A stretch of 64,000 nucleotides of DNA from positions 15,159,515 to 15,223,514 of the forward strand of contig OZ026597.1 in assembly GCA_964020085.1 (NCBI GenBank), read 5' to 3'. The notes under the pieces were generated by a model. That model saw only the letters and a program-made list of their open reading frames with translations, made no database searches and was not told the DNA's origin. Origin of the DNA: Micromussa lordhowensis (lineage: Eukaryota > Cnidaria > Anthozoa > Scleractinia > Lobophylliidae). Positions 34,296 to 44,200 of this stretch are shown piece by piece. Position 1 is the stretch's first letter. Every line of letters begins with the position of its first letter. Both the position numbers and the translations under genes were made by a program.

Positions 34296-35331
34296 ACCAT
34301 CAGGTCCCTCTTTATACATTTTCATCTTCCATTTTTATTTCGTTAGTTGCGGCCGTCAAAGAAGGGACTTTTCAAGCAAATTTTCTCAGTGGTAGGTAAG
34401 AGTCATAGGTTGTAAAAATAATAAATATCCCACTCATGTATTCCAACACAAGAACTAGCTTTAGGGCAAGTTGCTTCTCTTTGATCTCCTCGCGTTATCA
34501 AAATGTGTACGTTTATTTCGTTAACCAGAGAGGGTTTTAGCTTGAACACTAAAAATAAACCTTACAATAGCGGTGCCTTTACAAGTAACTAAAAGTGTTT
34601 GTTCATTCATCTTAATGTTCTTCGTCGTTTCTAAGCAACCGACTAAGCCGTCGCCAGGAACATGGGCACGAGTGCTCTGGTAAATAGGCGGCTGTGTACA
34701 TTTCCTTGACAGTTTTGTTAAACATCCTTAAGTTTGATCTTGCAAAAACCTCAATGCCTATATTAGTGTTCGTCGATCAACAATCCATTCTCCAACTATT
34801 ATCATTACTACCGTATTTGGATCTCGACTATCGTTGTTTGCGTCACAAATATCAAAGTTATCGATGCCACAACTTTCCCCGTGGTATTTTCCAATGAATC
34901 AAAGCAGAGGCCTTCCACCTTAGACTAAGTCAGTCTACTCTTAATTGCTACGATTGCCTATGGGACTTTAAAGGCTGCAGGTAAGATACTATCCTCTTGA
35001 AATGATAGAAGTAATTACGACACCGTCAAGAAGTTGAAAAGGAAAGGTAACATCCAGTGCGAATCATGATCAAACTAAATTAAACTTGACATTATTGATC
35101 GAAATGATCTATTCGTGTTCACATCAGGAGATGTGACTTGGATCTTAGTTCATTAGAAGCCCGTTTGCTTTCGCCTATGAAGGTCACAGAATAAAAAATG
35201 TCCAAGCTGGAATGGTATAGCCCTTGCACCCAAAGATACGCGACAGTGTTTTTAAGCCGCGTTGAGTAATTTCGTGTTACCATTGCAGTCAGTGGTAGCA
35301 GATACCGAGCGCAGGAACGTGGCGATATGAT

Positions 35332-35520
35332 ATGGACCAAACTCCGAGCAAATATTGGGAATTTCGCCTAAGTTTTCAATTAAATGTACTTTCACTTGTT
35401 ATAATGTTCCTTTCTATAATGTGTTTTGCACGGTGCGCCAGGTTAAAACCACCCGTGTTATCGTCGCCGCAAATTGATGCAAATTGCAAATTAAACGTCT
35501 CTACGCTTGTATGTAATTAA
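35332..35520 (+). CDS. Possible small secreted-peptide exon in array block D
   Basis: ATG at 35332 opens a 62-residue frame with a hydrophobic segment (LNVLSLVIMFLSIMCFA, residues ~18-34) that would serve as a signal peptide or membrane anchor, then three cysteines. The paralogous copy at 33121 keeps the same start and hydrophobic segment but stops early (TAG), and the copy near 30528 is frameshifted. A donor-like CAG/GTTAAA follows the hydrophobic part. I do not recognise a family. It may be an exon of a decayed duplicated gene or chance. Confidence 0.25.
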   Translation: MDQTPSKYWEFRLSFQLNVLSLVIMFLSIMCFARCARLKPPVLSSPQIDANCKLNVSTLVCN

Positions 35521-35625
35521 CGCTCATCATGTTGAAGCGAAGAATACTTGGGTTTTAGAAAACACACGCACAGCGATGGGTGGTTTGGTAAATAATCTCA
35601 ATTCTGTTTTCTGGCTTCTTATAGA

Positions 35626-35978
35626 AATTGATTAAATTCAGAACACAACATGAAGCAAGACGAATCGAATATTCTATTGAAAATATAACATCGAAAGTAG
35701 AAAACAAAAAGAAAATTGACAATTTTAAAAAACATTTCCAAGGCAACGCTTTTTTGTGGCAACCATTTCGTTTTGAGCTAAACCCACAGTGCAACTTTTC
35801 TCTTAAAAACGTGGCATTATTAGTATGGAACCCCTTAGTTGAAGTTTTTCCTCACGGTGGCCCGTCATTAAATAAAGTTTTTATTTCCTTGCATTCTTTC
35901 CTTCTTACTAACAAAGAAAAAAGAGTAAAAAGTGCTTTTAGAAAGGCCAAGCAAGATTGCCCTAGATGTTTGGCTGTT
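35626..35978 (+). pseudogene. Possible exon remnant in array block E (Lys/Glu-rich helix)
   Basis: After a strong acceptor-like CTGGCTTCTTATAG, an open frame reads KLIKFRTQHEARRIEYSIENI, then Lys-rich sequence. The same frame (KFR.QHE..RIE.SIENITSK) is open after an equivalent CTTCTTATAG at ~30763 and in the copy near 33420, where AAACAAAAAC tracts expand it. Conservation of both acceptor and frame in three copies suggests ancestral coding. Function unknown. Confidence 0.3.
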
Positions 35979-36690
35979 TAAAAAATAATGAAAAGCAATT
36001 TAATCTTATCTCGTCTCTTCGCGTCAATAGATAGATAAGGCCGTAGGTAATGAATCCATAATCTGTTAAAACATGGCTCTTTGTCAAGTATTTGTTAAAT
36101 GTTGTCTCTCAGTGTAATAAAATGAACAGCTACCGTGCTGTTGGCCATTATACATGATACACATTTGCGAGGATTCAGAGGAAGATCGTTGACCACTATT
36201 TCTCTTTTCGTAGATTACTTTCCATATTGTTTTCCTATGTTTTGCGAAAAAATAAAAATACTGATCTATGTATTTAATAGGAGTTTGAAATTTTTGCCCC
36301 ACGCATCATCGAATTACCCTCTTTTTAGCTCTTCGTTTAACTGACGGGTTTAAAATTGTTAAGTTTTCTGAAAAGGATGACAATTTGGAATTATTAACAC
36401 AATTGAACCACTTATGCAAAATTTAATGAGGTAGGTTATTTCCGTTGAGGCATCTTTAATAATTTTGACTAAAATAGCCCCTGGGAAACAATGCTGAGTT
36501 TTGTGCCCCATTTTTTTGAACTAAGGATGTTTTAATAACTGATCATCTAACCACGGTAATAGTTGGAAAAAAAATTGTATTAGAAGATCATCACGTGAAC
36601 GTCCTTAATAAAATGCTAATATTTGTTCTTTGAAACAAAAGTTATATTTTATGTAAATCATTCCAATATAAATTAAAATGGTTGTCGTTA

Positions 36691-37970
36691 ACTTTTTTGA
36701 AGTTTGAATATTGGTTTTCAGCGATGGAAACAGAATCCATGGGGCCTTGTTTTTTGGAGAACTATGTTAACTGTGGCTCTAGTCCTCCCACATTGCTTTG
36801 ATGTTGTCGCTTTTTCGATTGATAATGTTTCATAACAAATAGAAAGGATTAAAACACGCACACTATGATACATATGAATTTGTAATTTGTGCCAAATTAG
36901 ATAGCACCAACATTCTATCATTCTTCAGAAATGCGAATTACAAAGCACCCCTTTCTTGAACTACGTAAAGTTAAGTTAAAAAGCATTATTTTCTAACCTT
37001 TCTGTTCCCTTGGCAACCACACCAAAAATAGTTGCGCATGCGCGTTCATGTTGCGCAAAGTTTGCACAGTGTCTAATTTTCTCCAGTTTCAGTATTCAAA
37101 GCTTAGCTTTAATGCTTGAATAGCTCTTATAGAAAAGAATTGGCGACCTCTTGTTGAATGATTATTATTGGTAGTTACTTTATGAAAAAGCACAAGCAAA
37201 CCAGTCTAGCTTTCCCCTCGTACTTCCTGTCAAAGCTCAGTCACGTGCAATGGGCAACACCGCAGACACGTAATAAAGGCTTAAGTCGAAGTCGATGCCG
37301 AAAGGAAAAGATATGTCGAATTTGTTAACAAATGAGTTATCAATGAACAGAAAATGTGAACAAAGTTTTACTGCAGACGACACAAGAACATTTGGGAAGT
37401 TTTATGTGCTGATAAATACAAGGTGCCTTGTGATCAAACTCTAGGAAACGACAACAAAGATATATCAGTACGACATTTGTGTGAGACATACATATATTAG
37501 CATGTAGATATCACACATGATATTTTTAGAACTTCTGCGCACCACAAATGACCACAGAACACTCGTAGCAGCACGTCTAACTACAGCCTGACATATGATC
37601 TTAGATCGTCTTGTTTGATATTATAATTGTTGAAGCTTTTTGTTAAACCATTCAATTGACTCATATACAAGGCTATTAATTCAATTCACCCATTACTCGA
37701 AGACAATTCACCTCATGCTGTTTGTTTTATTAGAAACGACAAAAGCACTTTCTTATCAAATAAAAATATTTAAGCTTCCATTCAGAAACCTGGTGCGCAG
37801 TCCGTCGAACTCGTGGACATTTCAAAGAATTTTAAAGCTGGATTTGCAGTAGGCTGTTACTGAGAGAAACTGCCAAAGTTAACAATCTGAATTCTCTGTT
37901 TCCCGCCATTTTCGGCTTGATCCGTCCCGTCGCGGTTGGTCGCCTGTGACAGGTCTACTACCCTCACTAC
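36691..37970. other. Region upstream of the NCKX gene; no gene seen
   Basis: No convincing coding frame. A palindromic NRF1-like TGCGCATGCGC lies at ~37032-37042, about 1.1 kb ahead of the exchanger start codon. Confidence 0.4.
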
Positions 37971-37979
37971 AGGTCCTTG

Positions 37980-37987
37980 TATAAATA
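37980..37987 (+). promoter_or_regulatory. TATA-like box of the NCKX gene, with CCAAT nearby
   Basis: TATAAATA at 37980-37987 is followed at once by CCAATAG. It lies 138 bp ahead of the exchanger ATG, a suitable distance for a core promoter with a ~110-nt 5' UTR. Inferred from position only. Confidence 0.4.
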
Positions 37988-38101
37988 ACCAATAGCTTAC
38001 AACATAAGTACTGTATTGTGTAAGCAAAAGAAGAAAACTACGATGCTCTGATCTTAGCTTAAGAAAGTTCTTGTTTAAGCCGGGAATCTAATCTTGCTGC
38101 C

Positions 38102-38122
38102 ATGTTGATTCGCTCTTCGTAG
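38102..38122 (+). other. Upstream ORF of the NCKX gene
   Basis: ATG TTG ATT CGC TCT TCG TAG: six codons and a stop that ends two bases before the main ATG at 38125. A uORF so close could tune translation, if it is in the transcript. Confidence 0.4.
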
Positions 38123-38124
38123 CT

Positions 38125-38266
38125 ATGAGACGGCGGAGAAAGCTCAAGGTGCAGTTGGCTTTCGGGGCAGCGGCGGCATTCCTGTTTGTAATTTACACTT
38201 GGACATACCATGATCTAATAAAGGATGTTACAAGAGAAGGGACGCCGTTTCCAAGAGAAATTTCAG
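38125..38266 (+). CDS. NCKX exon 1
   Basis: Encodes residues 1-47 plus one base: MRRRRKLK, a basic start, then a 17-residue Ala/Phe/Val hydrophobic segment. The donor is TTTCAG/GTATGG. The start was chosen because the preceding ATG (38102) stops after six codons. Confidence 0.8.
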
Positions 38267-41200
38267 GTATGGTTTAACTGTTGAAAGTAACTGTAACTAA
38301 CTAAAGTGCCTTTGTTTTGTCAAAACAAGAATGTTTTTTAGTTGTTTTTATTTGACAGCCAACCTGCAAAGTAAATAGTCGTTTATTAAGGTAGTGGCCT
38401 AGCAAAGGGTTTGTTTGGAAATTCGTGCCGCTTAAAAATTTACCTGTTTAGACGAAACAAACGGAGACATATTGATACTGTTCCTTCGTAGAGAGTACAA
38501 ATTTTCTTAAAAACAATAAACCAATTGCACTGGGGCTTCCGATTTGTTGCTCAGTGGAGCAATCAATAGCGAAACAGCAACTGATATTCATCTCGGCTCC
38601 TCTTCAGAACTTAAATTTTTTCTAACACGTGCAAAAGGAACAAATGAATCTGATTCTAAGTTTGAAATTTTGCCAGGATAATTTTTATCCCCCTCAAGAT
38701 CCTCACAAACACGACTTCTTTCAGCTAATCGTGGAGTTCTCAAAACTACCTGTATCGCTTGTGAATTCTGATTTATGGGTCATTGCATCCAATGTAATAT
38801 AAATCCCCCAAAGCGATGAAACAGTTCTTTGAAAAGATAAATCAATAAAGTTATTGTGATTTTAACTCGTCCCTTGAGAGTCAACAAACAAGTGGCAGGA
38901 AAGATTAACTCCAAACGTCGTTTTTTGAAAACTGATTCTAAGAAACAATATTGGTTCTCTTTAGAGGCGTGAAATACCTGTTATTTTACAGAATTTCAAG
39001 TGTTAACGTAGAGTTGTCAAGTTAAGTCATCTTCAGACTGACTGGGCAAAATAACTTAGATCACCACAAGAGAAAATCTCAATTTACATTATTTTCACGA
39101 TAATTATGGGTTTTATTTTGGAGTTTTCTCTTCTAGTGTGCTCAAGTGGAGTATTCAGAAATGCAATTCATTTAGAGTACTCTGAACTCGTTTAGCTTTA
39201 TTTTATCCTAATTGATTTCCAGATTTTTCTTTTAATGTTATGTTTGAGACTCTGACACTGCATCAGATCCCCTCTAGGAAGTGAAAATGCTGAGAGCTTT
39301 TAAAGTGCCCCTATGATCAAATCCTCGATATCCATTTTTTTACATTTTCGTACACAATATGCTTTTCTAAGATATCTTGGCAAATTTCTATCGATTACGA
39401 ACATTAGAACCCACCTTTTTTGGACCTTTATTTCCGAGAATCTACGACCGCCATTAATTTTCCTTGTTCTAAAGCTTGGTTAAGAATTTGGAAAAATGAC
39501 ATCATTTCCTCAAATTCTCAAACAAGGCTCGGAACAAGGAAAATTAATGGCGGCCGAATTTTTAGGGATAAACGTCCAAAAACCGTGAGTTCTGGTGTTC
39601 GTAATCGATTGAAATTTGGCAAGAAATCTTGGAAAGACCTAGTAAAAAAAATGGATATTGAGAATTTGATCATAGTGGCACTTTAATATTTTCAACTACT
39701 TTAGACAAATAATATTTTACTCACGCGTAATTGCAGCCGCGCTCTCAGGTGAAAAACGATGATTCGGCTGAGGGAAGTAATTGACCTTCGGGACACTGAG
39801 AAATCACGATATTTTGCGATAACCGCAGGCGCGGATCCATACCGGTTTCCACCGTTTTACGGAAATCGGTCAGATATTTCAGAATTACTCAGAAACCCCG
39901 TAAAGGGGACCTGAAGGATAAAAAAAATCCAGATCATTTCCTAAGTGACCATGCACCCCTCAGAAGACACTCGTTTCGGAAATCAGTCACCGACTATTCT
40001 AGATCCGCGTCTAATTGTTGAACATTTGGGGTTTTAGCACGTGAAGCTAACGTCTATTCGCTCAGCAGATTCCCACCATGTTGTTTGACGGTTTTTGAAG
40101 TAAAATTTTACGCAAACCCTTCAAATAAATCCAATATGACGTCGTCAGGTCGTTTGTTTCATTTGTATTGTTTGCTTGTCTGCTAGAGCGCACGGGGTTT
40201 CACATGACATTTTCTAGTTTGTTTATTTGCTCGTTTGTTTTTCCAACTATTTAACAACACGATGATGGCAACAATTCCAATGTAATCATATTTCTCTCGC
40301 CCGTTTTCTTTTTCAGATGAGTCTTTTACAACGAGGCATCTTCTCGCTCACAAGACCCACAAACTAAAAAACTGCACGCCTCCATCGATAGAGGAATTCC
40401 CGAATGACTTTTTTACTCAGAAACAAAGACAGCAAGGCGCGGTCATTGTTAACTTTGCTGTAGCGTTCTACACATTCTGGGCCATAGCCATCGTTTGCGA
40501 TGATTACTTTGTTCCTTGCTTAGAGATCATCTGTGACAAGATGGGGCTACAAAGTGACGTAGCCGGAGCTACCTTCATGGCCTTAGGAAGTTCAGCACCG
40601 GAACTGTTCGCATCTGTTATTGGTGAGTTACGATACCAAACAGAGAACAGCGTCAGGATGTGTACTTTCATAAAATAATTTGAACGATAGTTTGGCATCT
40701 CTACGATACGCCTTGACAGGTCTTTGAATGACCATTCCATAGCATTGTCACAACAACTTGCCATACTAATATTTTTAAATGAGATGAAGAGAGCCCAGCT
40801 ATGTAAACATCATTTCTTTTTAACTTCACAGCGATTTAATCAGCTTTGATTTTTAAGGGGCTTAAAAGCCAGGCCTAAATGTACTGGTTTAACAACTCCA
40901 CGGACTAAGCTCAGTACAATGCTGATCCTTAAACATATTCTTCATCAACCTTAGAAAGAAAGAAAAACAAATCTCTGTGCCATATTTCTTTTGTTTCTGG
41001 ACTTTACAGGAGGCGAAATTTTCGTCCTCGATATAAAATGGCTTGAAACCTGTAACACTCGATGGGTAGTTTCAACTTTATGACGGCAACTCTCTTGAAT
41101 GCGTTGTAGAATTGTTAGAATTGTTGATATGTCTGTACATATTTATGTTTTTAGTGTAAACACGACCCCACAAGCAATCCTACCTACTGGTTTAAACTAA

Positions 41201-44200
41201 ATCGTGTGTAAATAAAGGATTGTTGTTGTTGTTGTTGCACTACAAACAAGCCCGACAACGCAAAACACACTCAGTGCAAACAGACTATCCCGACAGATTC
41301 ACTTAAACGTCGTAATTTCAGTAAAGCCCTACTGTATCTTCTCCTCTTTAGGTGTCTTCGTCACAAAGGGGGACATTGGAGTTGGCACAATCTTAGGATC
41401 AGCGGTATTTAACGTGCTTTTCGTTATCGGTGTGTGTGGAATTGGCGCAGGCACGGTAAGCTTTCACAAGTTGATTTGATTCAGTAACAGTGGTAAGCTC
41501 CCCCCAGGAAAGGCAGTCAGAGAAATTTTTGCATGAAACGTTTTTGGGAGTCATGGTTAGTGTTTTGGATGTCAAATTGACGAGATCCGGAACAAGCTAT
41601 GTTTAGGATTTGCCGGTGTTACGCAAAAGACACCTTGCTCACTCGTCTAAAAATCTCTTTAACTTTAGCCTGCGAAGCAGGCGTTCATTTCCAAAACTAC
41701 GCGAAAGGAAGGAAACTGCAACTTGCTCATAGAAACCGGGAAATCGTAATGGCAACCTGACAAAATGATAGGAATGGCCTGTGATGATGGGACAGCATTC
41801 CATTCATGGGCTGTAACAATTTTTTATCAACTCTACTCACGCTTTATCATTCGGAGACCGAAATTAAATGCTGACTAATTGAGAAGCCTGCACGTAATCT
41901 TCTCTTCTGCGAACTGGCTCCGCTTTGTGATTTAGACATCGACAAGTGGTATTAATACGTATATTCTCGTTAGGTCAGCTGCAAAAATCAAGAGAACTTT
42001 GCTAGATGTAGGTGATTTTAAAGACCTTTAAAGGCTACGCTCAAAAAAATGTAGATGATCTTCACAAACTTTCACTCAACGGACTCTCGCCATATGTCGC
42101 AATTCCTGATAACAATCGCAAGCCAATTGTGGGCGAGAAAATGCATGGCTTTATCAAACTTTCGTTTATCCTAATAACAATTGTTATCTGCCCACAGGTC
42201 CTGTACTTGGCTTGGTGGCCTCTAGTAAGAGATAGCTTATTCTACCTCTTCAGTCTGGTTATTCTTATGTTGGTGCTTATGGATAACATTGTTATCTGGT
42301 GAGATAAGTTCTGCTTTTCTTCTCTCGATCTCCACCCCTTTAAACATAAAACTTATAATAGGCAGTCCCGAGCGCTTAATGCATCTTATGATTAATTAGT
42401 TTGAGCAAGAAGGGCAGGGGCGAGAGAATTGAGCCCCCATATAGGCCTATTCTAGCCTGCCAAGCAAGCGTTCCCGCATTTAGAGCTTTATCCGCCTTCT
42501 GGCCGCGCACAAATTGTAGCGCGAGCAAAAAGGCTTCAAAGCAGGGAATGGTAGGGCGAGCTCGGCACACAACCCTTGCCCTCGACATTTTTTTGTTTAG
42601 CTCTCGCTCCAATTTGCGCGCGGACAGAATGCGATAAAAGCTCACCCGGCGTACCGGAACGCTTGCCCGTAGCTGGCCTTATTGCCAAGGAAATCCCTTT
42701 CAGATCACTTCCAGTGCTAGCCCCGTGCAGGGTCTAAAAATAGCTAATCCTGTGAAATGGAAACTGCTCACGTGAACAGCCCATGCAGCTTTTCACGAAT
42801 TTTATCCTCCACATAAACGTACATAGAACGTGCGTGGCAATATTATCCGCGCAACAGCTGGCTTCCATGTCTAAAATTAACTTGAGATTGATTCCTAAGG
42901 AATGACTTTTTTACTCTTCATCCTCTCTTAGCTTGACTATTTCTAACCTATTCCTGTGAATGTAACAATGTCGCAGGTCAGAAGCAACTGCTATGGTTTG
43001 TTTCTATTCCGTGTACCTTCTCATTATGTACTTCAATCCTCGCATCGAAGGCTGGCTCTACAAAGTAACAAAAACAACCAGCCCAGAATACAAGTCCGAG
43101 CTACATGCCACGAACGGCAAGAAGAACGGCTATTCACAAATTGCCGCCGATGATACAACAGATTCTGAATCGAAGGGACAAGACGAAAATAGCGAAGAGA
43201 AAAATGACGCCAAGAAAGAAACGCCTGATCAGGAAAATGAAGATCAAGGGCAAAGCAAACAGGAGGAAGGAACGGTCAAGGAGCACAAAGGATATAGCGG
43301 TAAACAGTTCGCTTGTCACGCAAGAGGTTATCTTGTACTGCACAAAATTGAACAACAGTAGAACCCATGCGTTATAAACAGTTCTTCACTTTTAGCCATA
43401 ACCCCCTGGGGCTGGGTCAGGGTTTATAAATAGTGCAACCCGATAAAAAACATACATATAAACTATATATCTAAACAGTGCAACCTGAAAAAAAACGAAG
43501 TTTCAAGGACACGGGGATATGTGTTAGATGACGAGTGTTCGTTGTAAGAGAAATCTCCTTTAATGGGTCCATTGGAGTCTGATTAACAGAACTCTGATTC
43601 CTCAATGGAAACCTCGCGAAAATGGTGACAAAAGGTATACAGTGAAACGAAAAACACGTCACAAGGAATAATGTGGACAAACGGTAATACTGGAAATTCA
43701 CAACTCTGAGTAATTAAAGACAAATTCACAAAAGCAATTTCTTATTAATAAGTAAAATGGTGTGGCGGCGTCTAAGAACATCCTTTACAATGCACATTCT
43801 TCGAGATATTATAAAGTAGCGGATGCTGCTAGGCACTTCGTGAATACTATCGTGATTATCATTTGTTTTCCTTTTTGTTTTATCCAGACAGCGGCGAACA
43901 TCTTGCTCATCATCACGAATATGATCAGCAAAGACCTCACGAAGTCCCAGACCTCACTTTAGGAACACCGTGGAGTCCTCCGGAGGGGACCTGGGCACGC
44001 ATCTGTTGGGCCCTCGGAATGCCAATCAACCTTTTGTTTTATTTCACAATCCCGGATGTAAAGAAGGAATCCTGTCGCAAGTTCGCGGCATTCTCGTTCG
44101 TGGTATGTATCGTGTGGATCGGAGTCACTTCGTACATTCTCGTGTGGATGGTAACCATTATTGGATACACGTTTATGATTCCCGATACAGTAATGGGCCT

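Larger units (their letters stand above)
27990..36690 (+). repeat. Array of four diverged copies of a 2.2-2.6 kb unit
   Basis: Seven blocks recur in fixed order. A is TTCAAAAGCGTCTTT at ~28030, 30077 and 31674. B is CTTCTCTTTGAT near 28369, 32265 and 34471. C is TAAGCAACCGACTAA near 28810, 32424 and 34632, with a partial at 29580. D is AAATATTGGGAATTTCGCC at 30547, 33139 and 35347. E is the KFR-QHE block near 30770, 33420 and 35632. F is near 31060, 33700 and 36085. G is CTGATCATCTAACCACAGTA at 31508, 34140 and 36540. Spacing of D is ~2.59 kb, then ~2.21 kb after a deletion of block A. The first copy lacks D-G. Confidence 0.85.
34296..36690 (+). repeat. Array unit 4 (block A largely deleted)
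   Basis: The sequence jumps from the end of block G of unit 3 (CATTAACTTTACCATC) directly into the tail of block A (AGGTCCCTCTTTATACATT) at ~34302, a deletion of ~0.4 kb relative to unit 3. B-G follow. Block F-G is more diverged than in units 2-3. Confidence 0.75.

Noticed and set aside
43134..43355. 73-codon minus-strand hydrophobic frame
   Set aside because: Antisense of the Lys/Glu-rich NCKX loop, which always gives Phe/Leu-rich complements.
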